Source: Alistipes timonensis JC136 (lineage in GTDB: Bacteria; Bacteroidota; Bacteroidia; Bacteroidales; Rikenellaceae). From it: DNA of 64,000 nucleotides. The notes below the pieces were generated by a model. That model was not told where the DNA came from, did no database searches, and saw only the letters and a list, made by a program, of their open reading frames with translations. The stretch covers positions 1-64,000 of the forward strand of contig NZ_FNRI01000001.1 in the NCBI RefSeq assembly GCF_900107675.1, written 5' to 3'. The position numbers were made by a program, and so were the translations under genes. How positions within the stretch are numbered: position 1 is the stretch's first letter; every line of letters starts with the position of its first letter. Positions 1 to 9,467 of this stretch are shown here, in pieces.

Positions 1-164
1 TACATGTGATAGGGTTGTGGAATCGACGCTTCGAGCACGATGCGGTAGGCGTTGTCCCCGAGGGGCTCCACCGTGCTTTTCCAGGCGGCGTTCTGGGCCA
101 TGCTGCCGACAGCCGTGCCCAGCGAGACGACCGTCAGCAGTAAAATACGGGTTGCTTTGTTCAT
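1..164 (-). CDS. DsbD-like thiol:disulfide interchange protein, N-terminal fragment
   Basis: Only the first 54 codons are present; the gene runs off the left edge. The start at 164 gives a signal peptide (MNKATRILLLTVVSLGTA, then a region ending GSMAQ) followed by a mature start containing W-K-S-T-V-E-P and A-Y-R-I-V-L-E-A-S-I-P. That pattern resembles the periplasmic N-terminal domain of Bacteroidota DsbD-like proteins, which pass electrons from the cytoplasm to periplasmic thiol proteins. It lies downstream of a terminator on the same strand as a cluster of thioredoxin-fold proteins, which fits such a role. The catalytic cysteines and membrane segments are outside the window, so the assignment is an inference from a short stretch. 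Confidence 0.5.
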   Translation of the reverse strand, partial: MNKATRILLLTVVSLGTAVGSMAQNAAWKSTVEPLGDNAYRIVLEASIPQPYHM

Positions 165-190
165 AGCGATTTGAATTTCTTCAATGATTT

Positions 191-226
191 TAGAAAAAGA
201 AGCCTGCTCGTTGCGGGCAGGCTTCT
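191..226 (-). terminator. Rho-independent terminator after the S41 protease gene
   Basis: A 13-pair stem (198-210 with 214-226, one G-T wobble) with a 3-base loop is followed on the minus strand by a TTTTTCTA tract. It lies 32 bases past the stop of the S41 gene and ends the long operon. The DsbD-like gene begins only 34 bases further, so it depends on read-through or on a promoter not recognised here. Confidence 0.85.
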
Positions 227-257
227 CCTTGCATGATCCGGAGAGTGAGAAGTCTGC

Positions 258-2123
258 TTACTTCTCCTCCGCCGTGGTGCCGTAGATGATGTTTCCGAAA
301 CGTCCCATCTTCAGTTTGATAGGGGCGTTCGGCAGTATCTCCATGCCGGGGGCGCCGCTCCGCGTTTTGCCGTAAGCGGCTGCCGATGCTGATACGTTGA
401 AGTCGGGATCGGTTCCCTTGGTGATGTTCTCAATGGCCCAGATCAGGGCGGGATCGGCTCCGGTGAGGTTGCCCCATTCCGTCGGACCGTAAGGGAACAT
501 CGAGTCGATGTCGTCGTTCCAGTCCGCGTTCTGGTTGTTCACCATCTTGTCTGCTGCGAATCCGTCGGCGTAGTCGCCGAAATCCTTGGCGTTCTTCACG
601 TAGAATGTGATGGGGGCGAATTCGAACCTGCGTCCGTCGTATACGAGCTGGCTGGTCACCATGCCGACGTTCTTGCCTTCCGTGCGGCTGCCGTAGGTGG
701 TTACCGGGAAGTCGATGCCTTTCAGTGAGTTGATGACGATCTCGGAGGCCGATGCTGTGTTCTCGGAACCGATGACGTACAGCCGGTTGAGTCCCAGGTC
801 GGCGCCCTGGCCCAGTCCGTCGGACTGCGCAGGATTGCCGTAACCGAACGACCAGGTTTCATGCGATCCGTCGACGAAGGTCATTTTGGCGAAGATGTCG
901 TCGTAGTGCGCTTTTCCGACGATGGAACTCATCAGGTAGCGGCACTGGGCCACCGATCCGCCGGGATTGTAGCGCAGGTCGAGGATCAGGTCTTTGATTC
1001 CCATCGAGACGAAGCTTTTGAGCTGCTGTTCGAGAATCTCCTGACCCGAGATGTCGAAGCTTTCCAATACCAGATAGCCGATGTTGATGTCTCCCGCGTC
1101 GTTCAGGAATTGGCCGGCGAAGATGACCGGATTGTAGGTGTAGCTTCCGGCCGTCACGGTCGTATTGTATTCCACCAGCGTCACTCCGTCGTCCTTGTAG
1201 CGGGCGTAGGTGATTTTGTACGTGCCGCTCGTCGAGGTGTAGAGTTCCACCTGATACTTGTAGTAGTTGGAACTGTTCAGCCGGATTCCGTTGACGCCGA
1301 CTATCATGTCTCCGCGGCGCAGTCCCGCTTTGGCGGCCGGCGATTCGAGGTAGACGTAACCCAGCGAGAGGCAGTTTTCTTTCGTCTGGCTGTTGTACAC
1401 CATGGCGAGCGACGGTCCCATACCCAGACCGACGGTGGTCGTAGCCCGGGTGACGGGCTCCGAGGCGGCAACGGCGCGTGCGCCGCCGGTCTGCTGAATG
1501 TTGGAGTAGATGTAACGCTGACCCCGGAGGCTGGAGTAGTCGCGGTAGTAACCGCCGTCCTCGATGTTTGTTTCGCCCAGTTTGGTGAGGTTCTCGTAGA
1601 GGAAATTGTCGTAGGATGTCTTGTAGTTGATCTGTCCCTTGTCGACCAGTGCTTGGTAGGCGGTGTTCCACAGATACTCCTTTTTCAGGCGCTCGTCCAT
1701 TTTTCCGATCAGGTATTCGTCGATTTTGGCGCCGCTGGACGATGCCTGCGTCATCGTGCAGAGCAGCGAGCGGGCGTGTCCCTTTACTGTGATGTAGAGG
1801 TCCACGGACCGGATCTCCTCGGAGGGGTTCTCTTGGAATACCAGCCGGATCGAGCTTTTGCCGCCCACTTCGGCGTTCGCCTTGTTTTTGATTTCCACCC
1901 AGTCGGCGGTCGGGGTTTCGGCATCCCATCCGGCATCGGCGGTGAACGACACGGTGATCGTTTCGCCGTAGCGGGATACTTCGCCGCCTTCGACGGGGTT
2001 GTTGACATCCCGGAAGCCTGCGCCTGCGGCGGGTTCGTCGTCGCTGTCCGAGCAGCCGGTCATCGGGGCCGCGCACAGCGCAAGGGCGCAACAGCCGAGA
2101 ATACATTTAAAGATAGTTTTCAT
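258..2123 (-). CDS. S41-family peptidase lipoprotein with BACON-like and PDZ domains
   Basis: The product has 621 residues. The start at 2123 (MKTIFKCILG) is preferred over an upstream in-frame ATG at 2171 because it begins a clean lipoprotein signal with lipobox Cys24. Residues about 36-128 look like a BACON-type beta-sandwich, about 228-310 a PDZ domain (L-R-R-G-D-M-I-V-G-V-N-G), and about 345-560 the S41 core. The motif T-A-S-A-S-E puts the likely nucleophile at Ser458, with Lys484 in E-G-K-N-V-G as general base. The motif R-Y-N-P-G-G-S (384-390) is typical of the family. S41 enzymes are C-terminal processing proteases; a surface-anchored one would trim peptides or exported proteins. It is the last gene of the SusC-led operon, before the terminator. 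Confidence 0.88.
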   Translation of the reverse strand: MKTIFKCILGCCALALCAAPMTGCSDSDDEPAAGAGFRDVNNPVEGGEVSRYGETITVSFTADAGWDAETPTADWVEIKNKANAEVGGKSSIRLVFQENPSEEIRSVDLYITVKGHARSLLCTMTQASSSGAKIDEYLIGKMDERLKKEYLWNTAYQALVDKGQINYKTSYDNFLYENLTKLGETNIEDGGYYRDYSSLRGQRYIYSNIQQTGGARAVAASEPVTRATTTVGLGMGPSLAMVYNSQTKENCLSLGYVYLESPAAKAGLRRGDMIVGVNGIRLNSSNYYKYQVELYTSTSGTYKITYARYKDDGVTLVEYNTTVTAGSYTYNPVIFAGQFLNDAGDINIGYLVLESFDISGQEILEQQLKSFVSMGIKDLILDLRYNPGGSVAQCRYLMSSIVGKAHYDDIFAKMTFVDGSHETWSFGYGNPAQSDGLGQGADLGLNRLYVIGSENTASASEIVINSLKGIDFPVTTYGSRTEGKNVGMVTSQLVYDGRRFEFAPITFYVKNAKDFGDYADGFAADKMVNNQNADWNDDIDSMFPYGPTEWGNLTGADPALIWAIENITKGTDPDFNVSASAAAYGKTRSGAPGMEILPNAPIKLKMGRFGNIIYGTTAEEK

Positions 2124-2162
2124 TTTTTGTTTTTTAGTCTGAAATTTCGGGTTTCGGAGGAG

Positions 2163-2200
2163 GAGGAACACCTCCTGCGCAGGGCGGGAGCGTGTTCCTC
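2163..2200 (-). promoter_or_regulatory. Intra-operon stem-loop between lipoprotein and S41 genes
   Basis: A perfect 9-pair outer stem (2163-2171 with 2192-2200) encloses a further GC-rich stem. No T tract follows on the minus strand, so it is probably an mRNA-stability or processing element and not a terminator. Confidence 0.45.
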
Positions 2201-2228
2201 TTCGGCCATGGGATTGGATAATCCCGGA

Positions 2229-4829
2229 TTATTCTGCAGGTTTGGGATCGGGCTCGACGTACTTCGCAACCTGTTCGTACTCGTAGTAGTTGCCGTCCGT
2301 ATCCTGCCATACGACGAAGATGTTGTTGGAGGCGCTGCCCCATTCGCTCAGTAAGAGCGCTGTCTGATTGCCGTTGAAAGGTTTCGTGCTGCTGTTGCTG
2401 AGGATCGAAACGGTTTTGTTCAGGGCTCCGAGCTTGCCGATCGTGGGATCGTCAACTCCGGTGTAGATCCAGTATGCCGCACATTTTTCACCCACCGCAA
2501 CATCGGCCGTTACCGTATGGAAACCGGTGCCGCTGCCTTTCGGGGTGGTGGTTATGTTCGTCACCTGCGGACGCTGGGCATAGTTGGCGGTCCAGAGTTC
2601 GGAGTCCTTCTTGGCGAATTTGTCGCTGGGGACGGTCGGCGTGTAGTCGACCCTCAGCAGCCGGGTCGGGAGACCCTCCTTGTCGACGCCCACGGCGAAG
2701 AAATGGTAGTCCGTGCCGCTTTTAAGGTTGTCGAAGGGGATTTCCACATTGCTGCCGTCGATGAACTTGTAGTTGTACGACTCTTCCGTCGCCAGGGCCA
2801 ACTCATTCTCCGTGGCTTTTTCATCACCCTTCCAGAGGAATCCGTTTATCCATGAATCGTGCGTCTGGTTCATGTAACGGTACGACACGATGTTGTCGCT
2901 GCCCGTGAGTTTGATCTTCGCGCTTTTCAGGGTCACTTCCACGGCTTCGGCCCTGGGAGTTTCCGCGCTGAAAGCCAGCGCTTTCGTGTCGGCGTTCTTT
3001 TTGACCATCGGACCGGCTTTGCCCTCCTTGGTGACGGCTACCGAGAGGATGTAGCCCTTGGCTTCGGGTTTGAGCCCCGATTTGGCGACTGTGAACGTGT
3101 TGGGAGCCGCCGTGGCCGTGCCCGACGCGATCAGTTGCTTGGGCCACTCCTCATCCCGGGTTGCGAGGTATTCCGCTTCCGTCTTGTAGGCGGAATAGAA
3201 CTTGTAGACGCCCGTTCCCGGAGTGACCGTGGCTGAAATATCCGTCGCCGAACTCGTCACCTCACCGATCTCCACGCTGGCGTCGCCGCCCATGGTGATG
3301 TCCGTGATGGTGACTTTCTGCGTGTAGATATTCTCCTCGGTGTAACTCGACGTGCGCTTTCCGGGGACGACGGGAAGCACCCATACGATGTACTCCCTGC
3401 CGGCCTGGAGTTTTATGCCTCCGGCATATCCCGAGAGCCATCCCGAATATTTGGCCGACACTTTGGCCGGAGCCCAGAAGCTATCCTGAATGTCCTCCAG
3501 GATTTGTGAGGGGTTGTAATCGGCGGCGGGAACCACTTGGGCCCAGCACTCCGATACACCCATGGCCTCGACCGAGAGTTTGGCGTTCTCATACGTCACG
3601 TCCGTGATCTCGATCTTGGTATAGATGCTCTGGGCAACCGTGTAGAGCATCTCTTCCGGACTGTCGAGCACCGCTGCCCCTACCGAATCGTCGTAGTTCG
3701 AGTCTACTGCATAGACCACGTAACTCACACCTTGTTCGGGTTTGGCACCCAGCATGGCTTCGAGGGTCGTCGTCGTCGTTTTCTTTATGGGGCGGGTACG
3801 GTCGTCGTTGCGGATGTACTCGAGCACCTGTTCGGGCGAGAACTCCGAGAGTTTTCGCACGCCGTAGTAGTAGCCTTCGTAAAGCCACTCCTGCGCCAGT
3901 TTGGAGTCGATGGTAATCGTGACGTTCAGGTCGGCGTCAATGGTGATTTCGTGCGGGGGCGTGCCGATTTTGACGCCCACTTCGGAGATCGAGCTCTGGC
4001 CGTTGGAGGCCACGGCTACGACGGCGACTTTACCGCCCGTTTCGGCGTAGCTGTTTTCGGCGGCCGGGGCCGTGATCTTCAGCTCGCTGTTCTCGATGAC
4101 GGCTTTCCACCCGTCGGGCTTGGTGATGGTCGATTTTTTGACGTCGCTCATGTCGAGTTTGACCGTGCGGGTCTGTCCGGCGGTGAAATACTGCTTTCCG
4201 GCGAGCGGCGTGCAGCGGAAATCCGTCGAGCGGGCCACTTTCAGCCGGGTTCCGTCGCTCAGCGTGAAGTAGACGAACCCTTCGTCCTCCTCGACCTTGG
4301 CGAAGAGCGATGCACCCTCCTCGGCCGTGATGCCCGTTCCGAGCCACGTTTTGCCGCCGTCGGGCGAGACCTCCCATTCGTTGGTCGCCGTGTTCACGCG
4401 GATGCCGGGAGCCACCGCCACGGGGAGTTTGTTGCCTGCGGCATCCTTCAGGGGTTCGCCGTTGAGCGTCCAGTAGTAGGCGCCGTCCTCCTCGGCCACG
4501 CCGACGAGCGAAGCGCCTTCGCCGGCCGCGGCGGCAACGGTGAGGACATCTCCGTTGGAGAGCACGACCGTGTAGAGTCCCGTTGCCTTGTCGTAGGTGC
4601 AGGACGCGATGGTGAGTTTGCCGTCGAGCATCTGCTGCACGGCTTCGATCTGGGTTTTCATATCCTTTTCCAGCTCCGTGACACGCTTTTCCAGCTGGTC
4701 CATGCGGTTGTTGATGTCCGCATCGTCGTACTCGCAACCCGTGAACGCTGCCGACAGCGCCACTGCACACAAGGCGCAGAGCAGCTTGCCGGTCCGGTTC
4801 TTTCCGTCAGTCCATAAATTTGTTTTCAT
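2229..4829 (-). CDS. Large surface lipoprotein with PL29-lyase-type N-terminal (DUF4988) domain
   Basis: The product has 866 residues. The start at 4829 (MKTNLWTDGK) gives a lipoprotein signal with Cys32 (F-T-G-C). Residues 38-68 form a short coiled coil (M-D-Q-L-E-K-R-V-T-E-L-E-K) leading into a domain like the DUF4988/PL29 lyase N-terminal domain, with repeated G-x-V-L-T-V-type strands and W-x-L-N-G-E motifs at about 80-210. The rest is a chain of fibronectin-III-like beta domains. No catalytic lyase domain is recognisable, so enzymatic function should not be assumed. It is probably an exposed binding component of the SusC-led operon. The longer upstream ORF extension is not supported because it crosses the hairpin and the end of the preceding gene. 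Confidence 0.72.
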   Translation of the reverse strand: MKTNLWTDGKNRTGKLLCALCAVALSAAFTGCEYDDADINNRMDQLEKRVTELEKDMKTQIEAVQQMLDGKLTIASCTYDKATGLYTVVLSNGDVLTVAAAAGEGASLVGVAEEDGAYYWTLNGEPLKDAAGNKLPVAVAPGIRVNTATNEWEVSPDGGKTWLGTGITAEEGASLFAKVEEDEGFVYFTLSDGTRLKVARSTDFRCTPLAGKQYFTAGQTRTVKLDMSDVKKSTITKPDGWKAVIENSELKITAPAAENSYAETGGKVAVVAVASNGQSSISEVGVKIGTPPHEITIDADLNVTITIDSKLAQEWLYEGYYYGVRKLSEFSPEQVLEYIRNDDRTRPIKKTTTTTLEAMLGAKPEQGVSYVVYAVDSNYDDSVGAAVLDSPEEMLYTVAQSIYTKIEITDVTYENAKLSVEAMGVSECWAQVVPAADYNPSQILEDIQDSFWAPAKVSAKYSGWLSGYAGGIKLQAGREYIVWVLPVVPGKRTSSYTEENIYTQKVTITDITMGGDASVEIGEVTSSATDISATVTPGTGVYKFYSAYKTEAEYLATRDEEWPKQLIASGTATAAPNTFTVAKSGLKPEAKGYILSVAVTKEGKAGPMVKKNADTKALAFSAETPRAEAVEVTLKSAKIKLTGSDNIVSYRYMNQTHDSWINGFLWKGDEKATENELALATEESYNYKFIDGSNVEIPFDNLKSGTDYHFFAVGVDKEGLPTRLLRVDYTPTVPSDKFAKKDSELWTANYAQRPQVTNITTTPKGSGTGFHTVTADVAVGEKCAAYWIYTGVDDPTIGKLGALNKTVSILSNSSTKPFNGNQTALLLSEWGSASNNIFVVWQDTDGNYYEYEQVAKYVEPDPKPAE

Positions 4830-4853
4830 GATGCAGGGGTTTTGGGGATTATA

Positions 4854-4885
4854 ACCGTCCGGCATCCGCAGGGGTGCCGGACGGT
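4854..4885 (-). promoter_or_regulatory. Intra-operon stem-loop between two lipoprotein genes
   Basis: A perfect 11-pair stem (4854-4864 with 4875-4885) has a 10-base loop. It fills most of the 68-base junction and has no T tract on the coding strand, so an mRNA processing or stability role is more likely than termination. Confidence 0.45.
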
Positions 4886-4897
4886 ATTTGAATTTTG

Positions 4898-7231
4898 CTA
4901 CCTCCGGAGTATCCGCGGGCGGCCGTTGGGCTGTACGGCGGGACCCGGAACGCTCTTTGTGAACGTGTTGACGCTCGAGAGGTTCGCCGCCACTTTGACG
5001 CCGAGGTATTCTTCGAGCGAAACGGCCTTTCCGTCGGTGAATACCACGGTCGCCAGCTTGCTGTATACCGGTGCGGCAGGGTTCGTGCCTCCGACGGCGA
5101 TTCCCATGGCTACCGTGATGGCTCCTTCGGGGATAACCGTCTGCGATGAGGTCATGGCGGTGGTGGTGAGGCCGTTGGCCAGCACGTACTCCTCCCACGT
5201 CTGGATGTAGTCGGCATACGCGATGTCCGGATTCATGTCGCGCAGGTCGGGCAGGCCCAGCTCTTTTGCCCCCGCGTCGTTGATCGAGACGGAGAGATGG
5301 AGCAGTTGGCGCGAATCTTCGTTGGTGACGAACGAAACGTTATAGGAGCCGTCGTTCTGCCGCTGAGCCGTGGCCGAAATCGTGGGATTGTCACCGCCTT
5401 CGATGGTCGGCGTGACGCCGGTGCAGAACTTCACGGGGCTCAGCACGCCGTTCCAGTCTTCGGCCATATAGGCGAACTCATAGGTCGTGCCGGCATCGAA
5501 GCCGTTCCAACGGTAGGTCACGACCTGGTCGCCCTTGCCGTCGGCCTGCCACATATTCGGCCAGGGGGTCGAGTACGCGTCGGGGTTCCTGTAGTCGAGG
5601 AAATAGAAGAGCCAGCCGCCGGTTTGGTCTTTGCCTACTTTTTTGCCGGGCTTGTAACGGGCGTCGTCGCTGCCGTCCTTGATGTCGGGGAATATCATTG
5701 TACCTCCATCGAGGCCAACTGATGTGACCGGGCTGTAATATTGGAAGTAGTAGAGAGCGGTTTTTTCGGTGTTGTATTTGAACTCCATCGTTACCGAGGT
5801 GCGGTCGGTCTCGCTGATTCGCATTTCGATGTCCGACTCGCAGGTTTCCGGGGCGTCGCGGACGATGGGTTTGGTGCGGAACGCTTCGGTGGCTTTCAGG
5901 GTCGAAACCTCGTTGTAGTAGTTGACGCCGGTGTAGAGGATGACGTATTCGGTGTCGCCCGCGAGGTCCCACCAGTATTCGCGCTTGTCCAGGGCATCTC
6001 CCGTCGGCTTGTTGTTGTCGCGGTCGAAGGAGAAATTCGTGTTCGCCACATACCACGATGATTCGCTCTCGGTCTGTACGTCATAGATTCGCTGGGCGTA
6101 GGCCTGTCTCTCGGCCTCGTCGCGGGCCATGACCTCGTCGGCTACGGCTTTCGTGACGAACCGGAAACGGAGGTCCCGGCAGGTCTTCTCCATACGGAGG
6201 TCGAATTCGACGATCGAACCGCCGATTTTGTCGGGCGTGGAGATCGTATATTCGGCCGCATCGGTCTCGGCCGGAACCTTGGGCAGTTCGAAATCCTTGC
6301 GGAAAATCTTGTCCACGGCGGTTCCGTTGGCATCCAGGGCGACGGCCGTCGCCACGTATTTCAGCTCGTTGCTCTGGTCAGTGGCGGTGAACGAGAGGTC
6401 GTCCGTCGAGACGTCCAGGCGGGCGCCGTAGTGGCACATGAACTGACGGTACATGCTTTCGCCGTAGGCGTCGATGTACTGTTGAATCTCGTCGGTGACC
6501 GAACTGAGGTAGTAGTAATACTTGCAATCGTTGTTGGGGATATGTGTCACCTGATAGGCCGTGAAGGAGGTGACCACGTCGAAGGCGATCGTCGGATTGC
6601 CCACGAGCTCTTTCTTGGGCGTTTTTACGTGGCAGATGCAGAGGTCGCCCGGGCTTTGCAGACCCTCTTCGTCGAAGAAAGCCTGCACGGCGATCAGGTA
6701 TTCGATGTCCGGCTGGATGTCGAAGACCTGCAGGTCGGAGTTCATGTAGTCGAACTCATACGACGCGAAATCCTCGCCGTAGCCCTTTTCGTTGAAGAGC
6801 TTGCCGCCCGAGACTGCGGACTCGGTGTTGAGGAGCATCAGGAAGAGGCAGTTGTCGGTCTCGGTGGTGGTCAGGCTCTCCTTTTTCTCCGAGTTCATGG
6901 CGTTGAGCATCGTGTTGTAGGCCGCGCCCATGGGGTAGAGCTGCACGCGGTAGCTGACTACGTCGGCTCCCGGCTGGCAGGTGAATTTGATGTTGTCGGA
7001 GGTAACTTCGGTAGCTTCGATCGTCACGCCGTTTTCGGAGCCGATGTATTTCGTCTCCACGTAACGGATGGGAGTGGGGCCTTCGGTCGTGATGTAGGTG
7101 TTTTCACCGGTAGGGGGGTCGGGCTCGGGTTTGGGGTCCTTGGTGTCATCGTCGGAGCACGATGCGGCGAGGGCTCCCAGGGACAGGATGATTCCCGTCG
7201 TCAGGAAAAATTTCAGAAAGTTCGTTTTCAT
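4898..7231 (-). CDS. Large surface lipoprotein of unknown function
   Basis: The product has 777 residues with a lipoprotein signal (MKTNFLKFFL, lipobox Cys25 in A-A-S-C-S-D-D-D) followed by a Pro/Asp/Glu-rich linker, typical of surface-exported Bacteroidota lipoproteins. The body is a series of fibronectin-III-like beta domains, each opening with V-T-I-E-A-T-E-V or V-T-M-E-F-K-type strands, and many aromatic W/Y clusters in loops. I recognise no enzymatic motif. Both the signal style and the repeated domains resemble the next gene downstream, so the two may be a pair of accessory binding proteins of the operon. The 30-base junction to the upstream Omp28 gene is AT-rich with no hairpin. Confidence 0.65.
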   Translation of the reverse strand: MKTNFLKFFLTTGIILSLGALAASCSDDDTKDPKPEPDPPTGENTYITTEGPTPIRYVETKYIGSENGVTIEATEVTSDNIKFTCQPGADVVSYRVQLYPMGAAYNTMLNAMNSEKKESLTTTETDNCLFLMLLNTESAVSGGKLFNEKGYGEDFASYEFDYMNSDLQVFDIQPDIEYLIAVQAFFDEEGLQSPGDLCICHVKTPKKELVGNPTIAFDVVTSFTAYQVTHIPNNDCKYYYYLSSVTDEIQQYIDAYGESMYRQFMCHYGARLDVSTDDLSFTATDQSNELKYVATAVALDANGTAVDKIFRKDFELPKVPAETDAAEYTISTPDKIGGSIVEFDLRMEKTCRDLRFRFVTKAVADEVMARDEAERQAYAQRIYDVQTESESSWYVANTNFSFDRDNNKPTGDALDKREYWWDLAGDTEYVILYTGVNYYNEVSTLKATEAFRTKPIVRDAPETCESDIEMRISETDRTSVTMEFKYNTEKTALYYFQYYSPVTSVGLDGGTMIFPDIKDGSDDARYKPGKKVGKDQTGGWLFYFLDYRNPDAYSTPWPNMWQADGKGDQVVTYRWNGFDAGTTYEFAYMAEDWNGVLSPVKFCTGVTPTIEGGDNPTISATAQRQNDGSYNVSFVTNEDSRQLLHLSVSINDAGAKELGLPDLRDMNPDIAYADYIQTWEEYVLANGLTTTAMTSSQTVIPEGAITVAMGIAVGGTNPAAPVYSKLATVVFTDGKAVSLEEYLGVKVAANLSSVNTFTKSVPGPAVQPNGRPRILRR

Positions 7232-7261
7232 AAAGTTAACGCATTTAAATTAAACAAAGAA

Positions 7262-8341
7262 TCACTCGGCCACACGTTCGTAGTCGGCGTCGCCGTCCAC
7301 GATCTTGCATAAGTTCATATTGTTCACATATCCGTCGGCGCCGATGGCAAGGGCGTAGACGGAGGTGTTGTCCAGGTTCCAGGCCGGATCGACGGCGATG
7401 TCGAATTCTTTCGACTTCTCCGTGTTCGCCGGGATTTCGCCCAGGCTTTCGCCTTTGTAGTTATTGGGGGCCGAGCCGGCCAACAGGCGGGCCACATGGC
7501 TGTGGGTATAATCTTGGTATTGTCCGCCGACGTTCTGCGTCCCGGAGAGCCCGTCTTCGATGATCCAGACGGCCACGCGGTAGGCTTCGGTCTTCTCGGA
7601 GTGGACGCGGACGGTGACTTTCGCCTTTTTGCCGGCGGCGTCATACATCGACTTCACGGCGACGCCGCAATGGGCGGGGTAGTCGTCCAGCGAAGCTTGC
7701 AGGCTCTTTTTGAAGGACTGGTCGGTGTCGGCGGTCAGCGGACGCAGGTCGCGCATGTCGACCAACGCCATGGGGTAGCCCGTCAGCCCGTAGTCCCGGG
7801 CAATGGTCTTCTGTACATCGATGGCAAATTCGTCGCTGCCCGATCCGTTGTCGTGCAAGGCGATCACATGGGCGGCGTCCGGGAAATTGCGGCTGATGAT
7901 GAAGTTCATGTAGTTGAAGCCTGCCGGGCAGTTGGCGCACCATTGCCCGGTGAACTCCATGACGCAAATCTGGCGGACGAACTGCGACGGCCCCGAGGGG
8001 GTCTCATCGGCCTTGGCCGTGACCTTCACCGTTTTGGAGGTCCTGCCCCCGTAGGATGCCTGGAAGAGGTATTCATCGGCCACGGTCGTCGAGAACGAGG
8101 CGTTTTCGACAGCCGTGTTGTCGGTCGTGCAGCGGATTTCGGCCTCTGCAGTCACGTCGGACGCACCGTCGGTGACTTTGAAGGTGACGGCGTCGCTGCC
8201 ATTTGCAGTAATGGCCGCGGCACTGGGTTTCAGCGTCAGCTCCGCAGCCGGGTCGTCGTCGGTGTTCCCCGAGCAGGAGAACCCCGCGGCGCCCAGGCCG
8301 AGGATGCACAGCAGTACCGTGAGCTGTTTGAAAGATTTCAT
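7262..8341 (-). CDS. Omp28-type lipoprotein with thioredoxin-like CxxC domain (copy 1)
   Basis: The product has 359 residues. The signal peptide ends at lipobox Cys23 (G-F-S-C). Residues 35-110 form an Ig-like domain (L-T-L-K-P-S-A-A-A-I-T-A-N-G). A thioredoxin-fold domain follows, with F-T-G-Q-W-C-A-N-C-P placing the redox pair at Cys135 and Cys138. G-Y-P-M-A-L-V-D supplies the region of the usual cis-proline. The C-terminal third is another beta domain with Y-R-V-A-V-W-I-I-E-D-G, shared by its two neighbours. The family is named Omp28-related; its biochemical role is not established. Three paralogues in a row, with a TlpA protein upstream, suggest extracellular thiol chemistry (inference). 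Confidence 0.82.
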   Translation of the reverse strand: MKSFKQLTVLLCILGLGAAGFSCSGNTDDDPAAELTLKPSAAAITANGSDAVTFKVTDGASDVTAEAEIRCTTDNTAVENASFSTTVADEYLFQASYGGRTSKTVKVTAKADETPSGPSQFVRQICVMEFTGQWCANCPAGFNYMNFIISRNFPDAAHVIALHDNGSGSDEFAIDVQKTIARDYGLTGYPMALVDMRDLRPLTADTDQSFKKSLQASLDDYPAHCGVAVKSMYDAAGKKAKVTVRVHSEKTEAYRVAVWIIEDGLSGTQNVGGQYQDYTHSHVARLLAGSAPNNYKGESLGEIPANTEKSKEFDIAVDPAWNLDNTSVYALAIGADGYVNNMNLCKIVDGDADYERVAE

Positions 8342-8347
8342 AGCAGT

Positions 8348-9463
8348 CTATTCGTTATATTGGTAATTCGCATTTCCGCCCAATGCGCATTCGTTCGCGT
8401 TGCGGCAGGTGAAAGTCACGCCGCCGTCCTGCGAGGCGAGGGCGGCTGCGATTATGCGCATGTTCGCGGGATTCCAGCTCGCGCCGAGCGTCGTCGAGCG
8501 GCTGGCTTTGACTTCTACACCCGGTTGCAGGGCGTTGCCCTGATTCAGCCGTTCTCCGTAGACGTTCGACGAGAGGACGGCGCGAACCACGTTGTTGTGG
8601 GTATAGGTCGCTTCGTCCGCACCGAGTTGGAAATAGGAGATGCCGTCCTCGACCAGCAGGATCAGGTAGCGGTAGGTCTCCGCGGCATCGGACGTGACCT
8701 TCACTTCGACCTTCACCTCCCGGGAGCCGGCGTCGTAGGCGGTGGCGAGGGCCATTCCGCAGTCTGCGGAATTTTCCGTGAGCGCGGCGGCGATCGCTTT
8801 GTCGATGGCGGCCTTGTCGGACGACATCCGCACGTCGGGGCGCAGGTCGAGGAATCCGGTCGGCAGGCCCGTGACGTCGAACTTCTGTCCGTACATGTCG
8901 TTGGCTTTGATCCACATCGGATCGGGGTAATTCGGGTCGTACTGCAGGTGGAACGATGCCGCGGCGATACGTCCGGGACGTTCCTCCTGAACGGCTTTCA
9001 GCGAGGTGCTCATCGCCGGGCAGTTGACGCATCCGACCGAGGTGAACTGCATGAACAGCAGTTTTCGGTAATAGTTCCCGGAGCTGCTGCCGGCGGAGAC
9101 TGTCACGACGACCGAGTTTTCGCTTTCCACGACTTTCTCCCCGTCGCGGTAGCGGGCTTTGAAGGTGTAGCTGCCCGGTGCCGGGGCGGCGAAGGTGTTG
9201 ATGCCTCCGTCCAGCTCGGTCGCCTGTCCGCTGAATTCCTGCACGAGGTGCATCCGCTCCGAGCGGCTGACGTCGGACGATCCGTACATCACCCGGAAAG
9301 TGACGGCTTCCGGCCCTCCGGCGGTGATGGCGGTTCTGTCCGCCGAGATATGCAGCGTGCCCGCAGGCACGCCGGGATCGTCGTCCGACCCCGAGCATGC
9401 CGCAGAGCAGACGGCGGCCGTGAAGGCGGCTGCGGCCAGCAGGTATCGCAAAACGGTTTTCAT
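8348..9463 (-). CDS. Omp28-type lipoprotein with thioredoxin-like CxxC domain (copy 2)
   Basis: The product has 371 residues, a lipobox Cys23 (S-A-A-C), an Ig-like domain (I-S-A-D-R-T-A-I-T-A-G-G) and a thioredoxin-like segment with F-T-S-V-G-C-V-N-C-P. Cys145 and Cys148 form the pair. The tryptophan usually before the first cysteine is replaced by glycine, which differs from copy 1. T-G-L-P-T-G-F-L-D occupies the cis-proline region. The C-terminal beta domain carries Y-R-Y-L-I-L-L-V-E-D-G. Only 6 bases separate it from copy 1 and 4 from copy 3, so the three are surely co-transcribed. Low overall identity between copies suggests an old duplication with specialised partners. Confidence 0.82.
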   Translation of the reverse strand: MKTVLRYLLAAAAFTAAVCSAACSGSDDDPGVPAGTLHISADRTAITAGGPEAVTFRVMYGSSDVSRSERMHLVQEFSGQATELDGGINTFAAPAPGSYTFKARYRDGEKVVESENSVVVTVSAGSSSGNYYRKLLFMQFTSVGCVNCPAMSTSLKAVQEERPGRIAAASFHLQYDPNYPDPMWIKANDMYGQKFDVTGLPTGFLDLRPDVRMSSDKAAIDKAIAAALTENSADCGMALATAYDAGSREVKVEVKVTSDAAETYRYLILLVEDGISYFQLGADEATYTHNNVVRAVLSSNVYGERLNQGNALQPGVEVKASRSTTLGASWNPANMRIIAAALASQDGGVTFTCRNANECALGGNANYQYNE

Positions 9464-9467
9464 CAGG

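Noticed and set aside
861..2354. Long plus-strand ORF opposite the S41 gene
   Set aside because: It is a high-GC shadow frame: no domain, arginine/valine-rich composition, and the opposite strand encodes a clear lipoprotein protease.
2229..4829. Calling the DUF4988 lipoprotein a polysaccharide lyase
   Set aside because: Only the N-terminal domain associated with PL29 proteins is visible; no catalytic domain is recognisable.
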